Source: Favolaschia claudopus (taxonomy: Eukaryota; Basidiomycota; Agaricomycetes; Agaricales; Mycenaceae). From it: DNA of 64,000 nt. Below the pieces are notes generated by a model. It made no database searches. It worked only from the letters and a program-made list of their open reading frames with translations, and was not told where the DNA came from. The position numbers and the translations under genes are program-made. The first letter of the stretch is position 1. The number at the start of each line of letters is the position of its first letter. Below are positions 10,474 through 21,719 of this stretch, in pieces. The stretch lies in the NCBI GenBank assembly GCA_037176885.1, contig JAWWNJ010000121.1, positions 682,001-746,000 of the forward strand, written 5' to 3'.

Positions 10474-11844
10474 ATGTATCTCCCGGCTTCCACGTCCACC
10501 CTCCTCCAGCTCATCCTGACGTTGACTGCATCTGTCTCTGTCACGTACGCCTCGCCCGTCTCAATCTCTCGCCGAGCAATCACCGCCAAGATCAATTGCG
10601 CGGGGACCGACGACCTCGGTGGGACGCTCCAATCGTCGACGGCGGGTGATGTCGGGTTCGTCTCGTGCAAGTACACGAAGGCGAATTTGTGCACGTATTT
10701 CACGGTGTGTTGTGGATGTATTTTCTTTTCTTGATTTTGTTTTGACTGACGATGGGATTCTAGGACGGCTCGTTCTCGTCCGGTGGGAGTACGTGTCCGC
10801 AAGGCGAGCCGCAGACGGCGGATTTCATTCAGCAGCAGCAGGATGAGAGGGGGGGTGGGGGGTCTTCTTCCTCATCCTCTTCTTCGTCAGGTTCCGGTGG
10901 CGGTAGCGGCAACGGCGGCTCGTCTTCCGGGTCTTCTTCGTCGTCGGGCTCGTCTTCGTCCAGCAGCGATACGCAAGGCAAGACCGTCAACAAGGGCGGT
11001 GTGAAATGCCTCGACGTCGATAAGACCGGGAGCCCCCTCACTGGCTCCTCTAGCCAGGACATCGGGTTCGCTATCTGTATCTACCAGACTGCGGGGCGGT
11101 GCGAGTACTTCGCTGGGGTGCGTCGCCTTTCCACCTCTGTTTATTCCCTTACTCACTTGAAGTTGCTCGTAGGACGGCTCGTTCTCTTCTGGGGGCAGCA
11201 ACTGTGCCAAGGGTGTGCCGCAGGACAGCGACTATGAGGATAAGCAGAAGGGAGCATCGGCCCCGCCTCCTCCTCCGCCACCTCCCCCGCCCCCACCACC
11301 ACCGCCGAAGACCACCAGCACGAAGAAGGAGACTCCCACCCCGCCGCCTCCTCCGCCCCCGCCACCCAAGACGACGAGCACCAAGGTCAAGGAGACACCG
11401 ACGCCGCCGCCCCCTCCCCCACCGCCGAAGACCACCACAAAGACCAGCACGAGCACGAAGGAGAAGGAGACGCCCACCGCTGCTCCCCCTCCTCCCCCTC
11501 CCCCCCCGCCACCACCACCCCCGTCGTCAAGCAGCGACGCCCCATCCTCGAGCGACGCCCCACCGCCGCCTCCATCCTCGTCATCGTCATCGTCATCGAC
11601 ACCCGCGCCCCAGGCGACCGCTGCCCCTGCCCCGCCCCCCGCGCGCCCGCTCACGTTCGTCTCCTCGTCCGTCCCGCGGCCGACAGGCGACGCCGACGCT
11701 GCGAACGGATCCCCCGTCGGCGCCGCTGCCAACGGCGGCAATGAGGATGGGAACGGGAACACGAACGCTGCGGGACGCGCTACTGGTCCCGGTATGCTTC
11801 TCTCGGTCGTGCTCGCTGCGCTGGCTGGCGTTGTGCTGCTCTAA
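10474..11844 (+). CDS. GPI-type cell-wall protein with two four-cysteine modules and polyproline stalk
   Basis: Three exons (10474-10704, 10764-11117, 11173-11844), both introns phase 0, 418 residues. An N-terminal signal peptide (about residues 1-26) leads to module 1 with Cys 42, 65, 73 and 88; a Ser/Gly linker; and module 2 with Cys 159, 182, 190 and 206. Spacing is C-x22-C-x7-C-x14/15-C in both. The intron falls at the same place in each module, right before the shared DGSFSSGG string, so the modules arose by exon duplication. Then come Pro runs separated by TTST/KET blocks, Ser/Asp-rich sequence, and a C-terminal hydrophobic tail (residues about 400-418) after small residues, as in GPI-anchored proteins. 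The likely location is the plasma membrane or wall. The module itself matches no family I can name. A pyrimidine-rich tract at 10298-10380 precedes the gene. Confidence 0.72.
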
Positions 11845-12196
11845 TCTCCTTGCATTGGATTGGATTGGATTGGGATTGGGGGATGCGTGGATATCGCTAT
11901 TCTCTATTCTTATTGGTATTTGCGGGATTCCTCCCTCCCTCTACGCTTGCGGGGCCCCTTTCTCGCTTGCGAATGGCGGAAAACGTAGGGATATGGGTAT
12001 GGACAATGGACAAAGATACGGATGGACAATTTTCGAGAAATAGCCACGGCACGTACATACCGTACACAGTTTTTGCGATGCGATCGAGTCGTATGCGTAG
12101 CAATTGTATCACAGCGGGTAGTTTTGAATGCGGAATTGGAAGAACAAGACGACATTCGGTCGAAGAGATTCGCTGGCTTACTAATCGGGCTATTGA

Positions 12197-12235
12197 CACG
12201 TGCTGTGACTTGGTTGTGACAGCCAAAAAACGCGT
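12197..12235. promoter_or_regulatory. CACGTG and ACGCGT boxes upstream of family member B
   Basis: CACGTG lies at 12197-12202 and ACGCGT at 12230-12235, 14-52 bases before the ATG at 12249. Proximity to the start suggests they sit in the core promoter or 5' leader. The same two words occur upstream of members A and C. Confidence 0.38.
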
Positions 12236-12248
12236 TTTGATTTTGTCC

Positions 12249-13254
12249 ATGATGCAGCACGAATACCCCGATTCTCAGCCTGCTCTAGCCTCTCCTGGCT
12301 CAACCTCTGTGATCTCTGTCGCTCAGCCCACACCGCAACAGCTTTACGCCGTTGCTGCTCGTGCGTTCGCCGAAGCACAAAATGCGTTTTCGGCAGCAGC
12401 CTCCTCTTCCTCTTCAGCGGAAAATGCGGATACGAAACGCATAAAAGCCTTGGAAATCGAAACTCACGAGCTCACAGCCGAACGGGACGCGCGTGTCAGA
12501 GAATGCGCGGCTCTTCGCGCGGAACTGGACGCCTTGAAAAAGTCGGCGGACGAGGAGAAGGTAGACCTCAGGCGGCAACTAGAGGCTAAAATGCTGGAAG
12601 CGGATGCGTTGCGCGATGATTTGACGCAGCAGAAAGCCAAACACCGGCACGAGATGGAATCGCTCCAGATCGTATCGGACCGTCGGCTCCTGACGCTCAA
12701 GGCGCGCGAAAAGCTACTCCAGGAGCAACAAGTCGCTGCCAGGTCTTTTATCGACGGGTTCTTGACTATTCAAGACAAGTACGAAAAGGTGGACGAGGAG
12801 GCGAACTCTCAGGCGGTACTCGGCGCCAACATAGTACGCAAGTTGCGCTCCGGCGACGAGTCTGATGAAAGTACGCTCCATCTAATTTGCTGTCTGTCGC
12901 TTCCTTCAATGCCAACCATATAGCTCTAGATTCTGTGCGGCTCGCAGCCACCCCTTCCACAGATTCTACGGACCACTGTCCCAGTAAGATTTAATTTTTT
13001 CGGCGATACACAAATTATGATCTACGCGTTTTTTAGTCCCAGCCAAACGCCCACGAACGGAGAGCGAAGCAACATCCGCCGCAGTCACGCCTAGTAGACG
13101 ACTGAGCAACAAAATTACCACGCGTATGAAATGCAAACAAGTGAGCCAGAATACAAGCAAGCAAGACGCAAAATTCTGCGGCCTCGGTGCTGACGCATCG
13201 CGTCCGCGACATGGACCGTTTTCGCGACATGGACCGTTTTTGGGGGCCCACTGA
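12249..13254 (+). CDS. Coiled-coil protein with basic tail motif, family member B
   Basis: Exons 12249-12870, 12924-12979 (approximate end) and 13037-13254; both introns phase 1. After a short Pro/Ser leader comes the family helix (QQLYAVAARAFAEAQNAF), a Ser run, then about 140 residues of heptad-like coiled coil rich in E, A, L and K. Exon 3 begins with PAKRPRTESE, equivalent to AAKRPKS of member A. The frame then runs to TGA at 13252 through a basic stretch and a short direct repeat (RHGPF twice). An alternative end by splicing at the GTGAGC near 13140 is possible, so the last 35 residues are less certain. The role is unknown. Confidence 0.65.
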
Positions 13255-13773
13255 GAGAGAAACAGGCCAAACGTTCAATGTACTCCTTGATTCCGTAAAA
13301 GTCTACCGATTTCGTCAGCTTTTGTAGCCAGTAGACAAAAAGCATTTGGTGAGCATGCTTTACCAAACTGCTGAGAATATTGTTCAATTTTGAAAAGGCC
13401 ATATATGAGAAATTATGCAAGTACAGAACTGAAGCTTCATGATCAACACAATCGTCGTGAGGTCACGTTTCTTAATCCTGTAGCAAGTTGCTGCCAATGA
13501 TTCTGCCGGAATTCAATTGATTCACGCCTTTTCATCTCAATCTGGTGGCTCCTAATAGTGCTCATTTTGAAGCAGCTGTCGAATACAAGCCTGATGCGAT
13601 ATACACCGGAAAACATCAGCCCTGAACACACATACCGACCGCATAGGACGGTGTGTAACCGCACATCACGCAGCGCAAATCGGATAAGCGGTTAACTCTT
13701 GCGTCGAGCCCTATCCTGTCAAGCTCAGCAGCCGACGTCCACCAGCACGATGTTCGGAAACACGGATCCATGG

Positions 13774-13780
13774 TATATAA
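13774..13780 (+). promoter_or_regulatory. TATA box of the short-chain dehydrogenase gene
   Basis: TATATAA lies 90 bases upstream of the ATG at 13870, in the normal range for a fungal core promoter, and is followed by a CT-rich tract (about 13829-13850). Confidence 0.45.
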
Positions 13781-13869
13781 CGAGGCGGAAAGAAAAAGTT
13801 TGAAACTCGACAACATTCACTCCCAATTTCTTCTTTCTCTCTAAATCTCGCTCTTGTGTAGTCAAACGC

Positions 13870-15522
13870 ATGTCGTCTCCGCAAGTTTTCCTGATGACCG
13901 GCTGCTCGACTGGGTTAGGCCGAGAACTGGCTCTGGGTAAGCTCGTTCAATCGCTTTCGTTAACGAATTGCTTACTTATTAACCGTTCTTTAACGAGATG
14001 GCGAGTCGGCGGTGCAGCATCTCCATTTGTTCCTCTCACCTCTCCCTTTGACCGCGTCACAGGGTCGCGTGTCTACTGCGTAGACTTCGCCGCAGGACTT
14101 GGTCGTAAGCGCAGTAAGTATTCGTTGGCAGTTGCCTCCCCATCTCAAGCGTTCTAATCAGTCCTCCTCTGGCGTACATCTCGCATTCAGATATTAATAC
14201 CGCGCATCATTCACAGCTCTTGCGCAGGTATCCTCATAAATACCGGACAAATTACTTGCGAAGTGCCTCAACTTCCTGCACCCGGGCCCTGTCCCTTTTC
14301 TCCTCTTCCACACCTTCGCAATTTTGCTATCATTTCCAACGAAAATTCAACATTCTGAATTCTCCGAAATTATATTCATTGATCGCGTTCCAGAATTCCC
14401 TATGCTATCTCTGAGTGTCCTCTCCCGTACAGCTCCTCAATCGCATGATCCGAGCAAGAAACACAATCTTCAACGCCCCTCTGCTTCAACTCGCAAACGA
14501 TGATTTTTTGTGCTGATGCTTCCCGGAGCGAAGCGGAGGCGCAACTTGTATTCATGTAATGTCTTTGAATATCATAGCGGCGCTGAACAGCGGCTTCCGT
14601 GTTATCGCGACGGCTCGGCGCGTCGAGAAGCTCGCAGGTCTCGAAGAACGCGGTGCGAAAGCACTCGCTCTCGATGTTACCTGGTCCGTTTCGGCGTTGG
14701 CTGCTTTCGCTGCGGAAGCGATTGCATTGTAGTGAGTACCAACCCCTGACTACTCTATATAACATACTAATTCATCGTTTAGCGGACAAGTGGACTATCT
14801 CGTCAACAACGCAGGCTACGGGGCAGGCGGCGCGATCGAAGAGGTTTCGGCTGACGAGTTGTTAGCTCAGTTCAACACGAATGTCTTTGGACTTGTGAGT
14901 CGAATTTCTATTCCCCGCGTTATGTATTATTATACAGTTGATGAAACCGAACGATTATTGCAGATCAACACAACCAACGCATTTCTTCCTCACTTCCGTG
15001 CTCGGAAGAGTGGGACGTTGGTGAACTTCAGTTCAGAGGCATCGTGTATCGCAACCCCCGGAGCAGGCGCTTACGGCGCCTCGAAGGCTGCGGTGAATGC
15101 TATTTCCGACACTTGGGCAAAGGAGCTGGCGGAGTACAATATCCGTTCGATATGCATTTTGGTGCGTTCATTCTATGCTATTCGATCTCTTAGTTTCATG
15201 CCGCTCCCAGCCCAGCGCCTTCCGTACCGATTTCTTCAACAACGCGGGCTCTGTGCTCCCAGCGACCAGGATCGAAGGCTATCAGGTTGCCCACGGTGTG
15301 ATGGACTATATGGTGTCGCCGCAATTCACTGAAAACGCCCCCGGGGATCCTGTCAAGGCGGCGGAGAGGATCATCAAAGTTGTGACGAAACCTGGAGAGC
15401 TTTTAACGCGGTTTGCGATGGGGGACGATGCGTACAAGAATTTGAAAGGGTTTTATGAAGAGAGGATTGAAGAGCTCGAAGCTCAGAGGGAGCTGACCAC
15501 GGGGACGAACTTTGACGCATAG
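13870..15522 (+). CDS. Short-chain dehydrogenase/reductase (classical SDR)
   Basis: Five exons: 13870-13936, 14578-14731, 14783-14894, 14964-15161 and 15211-15522, giving 280 residues. The Rossmann cofactor loop TGCSTGLG is at residues 10-17, NNAG follows V-D-Y-L-V, the catalytic Ser is in F-S-S-E, and YGASK supplies the Tyr and Lys. Downstream FRTDFF and the C-terminal half match the NAD(P)-dependent reductases that fungal annotations often call retinol or 17-beta-dehydrogenase-like; the true substrate cannot be read from sequence. Introns 2-4 are 49-69 nt, but intron 1 is 641 nt because it holds a dispersed repeat (13978-14549). All junctions keep the frame and all motifs are intact, so the gene looks functional provided intron 1 is removed. 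Confidence 0.88.
13978..14549 (+). repeat. Dispersed repeat inside the SDR first intron
   Basis: This block starts ATTAACCGTTCTTTAACG and ends GGAGCGAAGCGGAGGCGCAA. A second copy in the same orientation lies at 35960-36411, sharing the first about 60 bases nearly perfectly (through GTTCCTCTCACC), patches such as GACTTCGCCGCAGGAC and CTCATAAATACCGGAC, and the closing GGAGCGAAGCGGAGGCGC. The two copies differ by indels of about 120 bases. No clear coding capacity or terminal repeats were seen. Confidence 0.6.
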
Positions 15523-15896
15523 AATCACTAAGAACAGATTTTGCTTTACGGTAAAAGTATTGGAAGAAACTTCTTGGAAACTTCAGCCAACTAATCGACG
15601 ACGGTCACTACTAGACTAGTGGCTTCCGCATTTCCTGCACTCATTGGATTACAGGTTGGAATCAACATTGAAATCCGGGTGTATACGGCGCTTATGCGAG
15701 CATACCGGTAAGCACGGCACTTGCTAGATCGGCCCACGAACGCAAAAAAGTTAGTCTCACCACAACGGGCTAAACTCGGGCTTCGAACGTCCCGATGTTC
15801 CGAGTTTGGAACTGCGGAACAGAGGGCCGAGTGCCGTCCATTCCTCCCCTTGTTTGTGACGACGTCGTCCGTTTCTCTGCTTTTTGTTATGCATCC

Positions 15897-16798
15897 ATGT
15901 TCTCGACGCTGTTCAGCTTCATTTTCGGCTGCTGTCTTCGCGCGCATATCGAGGATGATTTTAACGTTGAAGCTCATTCCAAGGTGGGTCCGTCGAACAA
16001 TGAACAACATGGGTTGCTTGTATTGACTCGCTGTGAAATTTTCAGGTGATACCCGAGGAGACTTCAAGACTCTTGCCGTCCCAGCCGCCTTCGTTCGTCG
16101 AGAAATTTATCACATTTCAGTTCAAACTGAACTTGAGGTGTTGGTCAGCCCAGCCATTATCGACCGGCAAAGCGTGGAAGATAAACTAGGAGAAATTGTA
16201 CGGGCCAAGAAAGGGTGCGTAATTGACATACTGTCCCATACTCCCTTTACTGACGTGGTGATAACAGAAAAATGGTCAACGTCGCGGCTCGATCACCCTT
16301 CAAATTCAATCAGATATCAGGCCCATCCGTGTCAGCGTCACTGGAATCTATCTCCTACCCTACTCCCGACTTGAGCGTTCCGCGGAATATCGTAAACGGA
16401 CCGCCTGTGCTCACTTTTACCCCTGCGTATTCTCCTCCAGGCAGCCTCCGAACTCGATATTCAGATAGTCTTTACTCTCTGTCTCGGTCATCACGCTCTC
16501 TACATCGTGTCAGCTCTCATTCAAGGACCACTCAACGCTCCTCATCTTCACCGAACTTGTATGTAAAACCGAGTGACTTGACTCCGAGCTTTGTTTCGGT
16601 CTCGAATATTCATGGAACGCATTCTGTGAGTCGCGACTTATTTCACCGGGGCCACACAATTCACTTTCATAGACGGCATTCGCCTCGACCTCTGCACTCG
16701 GAACCGCCGATGCATTTACATTGTCATGGGATGATGTTCAAACTCCGTTGTACTGCGGCCAACAACAACAATTATTCCCTGCATCACATTTTAAGTAA
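15897..16798 (+). CDS. Unknown agaricomycete protein with Cys-rich N-terminus and EETSRLLP motif
   Basis: Five exons: 15897-15983, 16046-16092, 16149-16214, 16268-16625 and 16673-16798; junctions are consistent in frame. The N-terminus (FSFIFGCCLR) could be acylated at the two cysteines. The acidic dileucine-type EETSRLLP follows, then IIDRQSVEDKLGEIVRAKKG and KMVNV, a pattern I recall from many agaricomycete proteins of unknown function; the tail is Ser/Tyr/Thr-rich and ends in a Trp-Asp-Asp segment and a Gln run. A membrane-attached signalling or trafficking adaptor (LAMTOR1-like layout) is possible but not shown. If the second intron (16093-16148) were retained, the reading frame would change, so its removal is required for the conserved motif pair. 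Confidence 0.62.
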
Positions 16799-17107
16799 TA
16801 TTAATTCCACAATAATCCAGCCAACTTCTCTTTGTTGTATAAATGCGCCAAGTGAACTCTAACGACTCCTCCTGTTCACTCTTCTACGCTGCTACCTCGA
16901 TCTTGCAATTTTGAACATTGAAATTTCTACGGCAATTCGCGTCCAAATCAAGTCCAAATGGTAATGTAAGGGTCACAAGCACCGCGGAGAGAAACTCACC
17001 ATATTCCCCTATGTCGACTCGGTTGAAAAGAACGAGTCAATCAGCGGATTCCGGATAACTATTACATATATGATTGGCAGAGCCTAAAAGTTCCACCCCT
17101 TGCTGGC

Positions 17108-17401
17108 TTACAATTACATAAATCCATCTCAGTAAGTCCAACATACGGATTGTACCGATACCAAGAACGTCGTTTGTAGGCGTTTTAAATGCAACGCCGC
17201 TATGAAACGAGCCCGGGTTGGCCGTCTGAGACAAATATACTCATGTTGCGGCCTGCTATCTGACAGCCGAAACTAAGGCTGCCCCAGAACTTTTCAGCCG
17301 TAGACGGCAATTTTTTATAAAAAAGACGGTCGTTACCAATTCATGAGTTATTAAAAAAAACCAGTAGCTTACCGGGGGTCTTTTATAAAAGACTACAAGA
17401 G
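17108..17401 (+). repeat. 294-bp repeat, left member of an inverted pair
   Basis: It starts TTACAATTACATAAATCC and ends GACTACAAGAG. It is nearly identical, in reverse complement, to 21124-21418. It contains two AT palindromes built on TTTTATAAAA. It has no open frame of note. It may be a solo terminal repeat or one arm of a large inverted-repeat element. Confidence 0.7.
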
Positions 17402-17730
17402 CCCGGAGCACACCAAAAACGGAAGCCGATGTCGTAGAGTAGTGCCTGATCGCTATGCACACAGCGATCAAAGAGTGCTGGTCGTCGTCGACGCCGAGGA
17501 CGTGTTTGTTAGGATTTGGCTGGTCCCTGCAAGGTCGCCATCATTGTTGATGCTTGTTACAAACTCAAGGTGTATCCCAATCAGGCAATCATTGCAGAGA
17601 CAAAACCTTCAGTATTCTACGTTCTGCTGTGTACTGGCAGTGACAAATGAGATATAAATTTTGATATCTATGTGCTGCTTGCTAGTCCGATGCATAAGTG
17701 TACTACAGTGTCGCCGATGAAGCTCACGGC

Positions 17731-17738
17731 GCGCTGAC
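17731..17738. repeat. Target-site duplication of the hAT-type MITE, left
   Basis: GCGCTGAC, matched exactly at 18172-18179 on the other side of the element. An 8-bp duplication is diagnostic of hAT-type insertion. Confidence 0.85.
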
Positions 17739-18171
17739 TAGGGCTCCAACTAGCCTCCAACCCGTCCGTCCCGTCCGTTTCCGGCCAAGAAAACGGGAAA
17801 AACGGCAGTCAGCCGTCCGAACCCGTCCGTCTAGCGTACACTCAAAGCCTCAGACGGGACGGGTGCCGTCCGTCCCGTCCCGTCCGTTTCACGGCAGTAA
17901 CCAGGTAAATTCGCGGTGATTGACACCAAAAACATTCGGAATCAACTTCAATCAGCTGAGGAAGGCCACGGATAGCGACAGCCGGCCTTCGGGATGTATT
18001 TTCACGGCATGGAGTGCCGAATTGAAATTTGACGGCATCTGAACCCGTCGACGGCGCGAACCCGTCCCGTTCCCGTCCGTCTTTTTGACCTCGCGAAACC
18101 TGGACGGGACGGGTTCCGTCCGTCCGTCCCGTCCGTTTTTTCCGTCCAAAGACGGACGGGTTAGAGCCCTA
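17739..18171. mobile_element. Non-autonomous hAT-type element (MITE)
   Basis: The 433-bp element begins TAGGGCTC and ends GAGCCCTA and is flanked by the perfect 8-bp duplication GCGCTGAC. The ends continue as imperfect inverted repeats made of CCCGTCCGT on one side and ACGGACGGG on the other, so the RNA or single strand could fold into a long hairpin. No transposase frame is present, so movement would need an enzyme supplied elsewhere. The 5'-TAGGG end and 8-bp duplication are the established hAT hallmarks. Confidence 0.85.
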
Positions 18172-18179
18172 GCGCTGAC
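18172..18179. repeat. Target-site duplication of the hAT-type MITE, right
   Basis: GCGCTGAC, identical to 17731-17738. Confidence 0.85.
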
Positions 18180-21123
18180 ATGAGGTACGTACTACGCGCA
18201 CTGGAATTCGGAGCGAGAGGTGGCTGGAGGGAAAGCGCGGACGTGGCGTCATGGCTGCAGCTGCGAGTCGTGCCGGCGAGCACTGGGCTATCTGCAACGC
18301 GAGTCAAGGCAGCGTAGCTTAGAAGCTCGGATGCTTCCACGCGCGCTAGGGCGGGACGGCTCGGCGAGCGCTGCGCGGCCACAGGAAAGCATCCCGCGCA
18401 ACGACAACCCGCGTGCATGCACTGTTCTATAGCGGCTGAGGCGAGGAAGCACCGTGCACACGGATCGCCCTCGCGAATAGTAAGAAACGCGAGGGAGCTG
18501 GCGTGCGGCGCGGCTCGTTTCTTCATCCATGCTTCGCTCTCAAGACAGCGCTTTCAGCGCGTGCACCTCTCCATCTATCTCACCATCAGCGCCTGCGCTC
18601 GTCTCGGTATACAGCCGCCGTCGGACTCTCCCTCGGTGGCCGGCGCAGCAGTAACTCGTTCGCAGCGGGCTCCCCACCAACCTCTGATTCCACATCCGCC
18701 GCCTCATTCTTCATGTTGGGGAAGGGAAGACGTGGGGCGGGAGAAAGCAGCAGCGACAGACTCAGCAGTAGAAGCGAGCTTGGTTGAGAGGGAGGGGCGG
18801 TGAGCGCGGTGGCGGGAAAGGATACGATGAGGGTAGTGCATTTTCGGCTCCGACTGGGGCGGCCATATCGGAGTGGCGTGAACGGTGAGATGCGGCCCGG
18901 GAAGAAGTTGGAGCAGGTGTATTGGACATCGACCTTTCCCTACGAGAATTCCGGGAATAGCGGCGGCGGTGCTGGTAGAATGTGGAAAAGGGTCAATCCT
19001 CCGCTTCCCAGGTGGGTAGAATGTAGCCAGCGAGTCTTGCAAGTTGCAGTTGCTTCGATTAATGGTGCGCCTATCCACCGCAATTTCGGCGTGAATACAG
19101 GCCGAACGACCAGAAGGTACAACCCGTAGCCTTCATATCAACAGGTAGGGGAAGTCAGAAAAGGATTGCGACGGTATACAATCATGACGCACCATGCAAA
19201 CCCGGATCAAGAGCAGAACTGTTCTCTGAATCGCGACTTCACGATGAAAGACGTTGCCGGCACTTAGTGAAGAAACAGCGGATTAGGAGTGCCAGATATG
19301 AGGAAGAGGCCAAAAATCTTAGTAGAAGAAAGCCTGTGATTTTTGTAGAGCGATAGAATTGGACGCGAGTGGTCAGCATGCGTCGACGGCGGGCCGCGGC
19401 AGACATGGTGGTCAAAAGCAAGAGTGTCACGTATGTGACGGCGTTACATTCTCCATCAAGCCCATCGTAACTGGTCGAAACATCGAACATTGAGTTTCCC
19501 CAGCATGCATCTTGATGCTTCATAACTTCTGGCCTGTTTGCTGGGTCTATGCTGCTAGTATATATAGAACTGAAGGCTCGAATAGGGAAATTGATTTTTT
19601 TTCGAGGTGATTTTACTCAAACAACTCAAATTGTGAGTTCAGGGATTGACGAGTTCTGCATTTATCTGAGGCACTCAGGTGAATTGCATAGCGGTTGTGT
19701 TGTTTTGAATGAATGCCTGAATGTGTCTTTGAAGTAGAACTTACATTACAGCTGCTGAAATGGCTAGTGTGACAACCAAAATCATTGTGTTGTATCTCGT
19801 CCTACCCTTCATGTTGTCATCTGATGATTTGGATTCGGAGTCCTACATACCACTGTTTTAACATGTCAGAAATCTACAGCTGTACGACGTGTTTGAAAAA
19901 AAATCATTTTTTACCTTATTTCGCGATTTCCGGGGACAGGCGGACGTTGGAGGCTCCAAATGTGATTCAGAACTTGAGCAAAGTAGTGTAGGAGTCCGAA
20001 TATATCGTTTGACTTGGGGTCTAATGGTGATCTGGATGGAAATGAGCAAACGGGACCGAAATCGAACTTTAGTGTACCAAAGTTTCGCACTGTAATTGGA
20101 GAAATGACTTGTTCTTGTTGAATCTCAGAAGTATTGCGGAACTCACATTTATTCCCGTGCCACAGTTTTAACAAATGTTGTTTGTAGATGCCTCCTCCAC
20201 GTCCCACGATTTTATGGGACTTTTCTGAAGCTGTCTCGCCAACGCAATTCACAGAACGCGAGTGTTTCGACCACTTAGCGAATGTTTCGACCGGTTAGCG
20301 ACGGAATCTGGCGTATACAATATTCAATTCTCCATGTAGCCCTATAATCTCGCAGTATAGTATGCTTATATCTTTTCTCTATGAACTGGAGCAGCAGCAA
20401 TGGGCCTCACCTGGAGTGTAAGTAGTCCCAATGTTCAAGGTTTTTGTGGATATTGAGACGCTCGGAGCAACGGTCCGATATCACCGATCCACCGAAATCG
20501 AGTGCCTGAGAAACGACAAGGGCCCAAGCGGGAGGACGGGAACTGGAAAGATGACCGGATATGTCGTTCACTCACCGTTGCATCAAACCCAGAATTTATT
20601 GGGGGTCAGGGAGGGATCCGGATAGGAAGCAAAATCACAAACAGCGGGTCTAAAGAGCTCCAAAGGTGGTTAAATCAGCCACTGAAGGTACCGTGTATGC
20701 GGTGACATTATTTATAGGCTCAGAGCTTCAGCAGAACGGCGGGAGAACGAAGGCAATCGAGGGGAAGAAAGAGAGGTGAAGTGTTGATGCAATCAAACAA
20801 ATTACAGCATTCATCAAACCATCAATCCCATCAGCCAGCCCGCCCACCGAATCCCTGCACAAATCCTGCGACTCTCCCCTGCTACCGCTCGTCGTAGAGC
20901 TCATACCACAACGAAAGTGTTGTCCAGTAGCACATAACATGTCTGATTTCTACATTGACCCCATTTTCTCGCTGTATCACGGTCCAGAAATGGCGGCGGC
21001 TGAACCCCATTTTGGCGGGGCGGACGGGAGGCGCGCAACACAGCCACGCGCTCTTTTGGCGCGCCGACAAACGCGCCAACGACGCCGCCGCCTGTAGGCT
21101 ACCGCATTAGGTAGGAGGACTCT
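18180..21123. other. About 2.9 kb without a recognised gene, inside the inverted-repeat pair
   Basis: 18200-18560 is GC-rich with overlapping chance frames on both strands; none has a motif or a convincing start. 20250-20305 has a short tandem pair (TTTCGACC followed by TTAGCGA, twice). 19240-20250 is AT-rich and appears non-coding. Confidence 0.5.
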
Positions 21124-21418
21124 CTCTTGTAGTCTTTTATAAAAGACCTCCGGTAAGCTACTGGTTTTTTTTAATAACTCATGCATTGGTAACTAGCGTC
21201 TCTTTTTATAAAAAATTGCCGTCTACGGCTGAAAAGTTCTGGGGCAGCCTTAGTTTCGGCTGTCAGATAGCAGGCCGCAACATGAGTATATTTGTCTCAG
21301 ACGGCCAACCCGGGCTCGTTTCATAGCGGCGTTGCATTTAAAACGCCTACAAACGACGTTCTTGGTATCGGTACAATCCGTATGTTGGACTTACTGAGAT
21401 GGATTTATGTAATTGTAA
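21124..21418 (-). repeat. 295-bp repeat, right member of the inverted pair
   Basis: Reverse complement of 17108-17401 with only a few differences (for example in the TTTTATAAAAA/GAC segment). Outer flanks of the two copies show no shared target duplication. Confidence 0.7.
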
Positions 21419-21719
21419 TGGATGTTCATTCGTCTGTTCCGCTTCTCAGAATGTTCTGAGCCCTTGAATAGATATTGAAACCTCCGCTGGATTGTGAGCA
21501 CTATCGGGCTCATGACGGATGCGTGAATATCAACCACGGATCACCGCAATTTGATGACAGCCCACTGCCGATCAGGCAGTGGGGTCCACAACTCGCAGAA
21601 ATTTGGATAAAAGCCAGGTGCGCGGCTGGAAGCTTCATTTTTCCCCTCCTGCTTGACCTGGTGTCTTGTTCTCTTTCTTTTCTCTTGTCCCGCCCTCTCT
21701 TTTCGATTTAATTCTTCCA

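Noticed and set aside
11232..11762. Long Gly-rich minus-strand frame
   Set aside because: It is the complement of the polyproline stalk of the wall protein at 10474-11844; low-complexity repeats keep all frames open.
18417..18803. Overlapping frames in GC-rich DNA inside the inverted-repeat segment
   Set aside because: Open on both strands because of composition; no motif, no splice support, no good start context.
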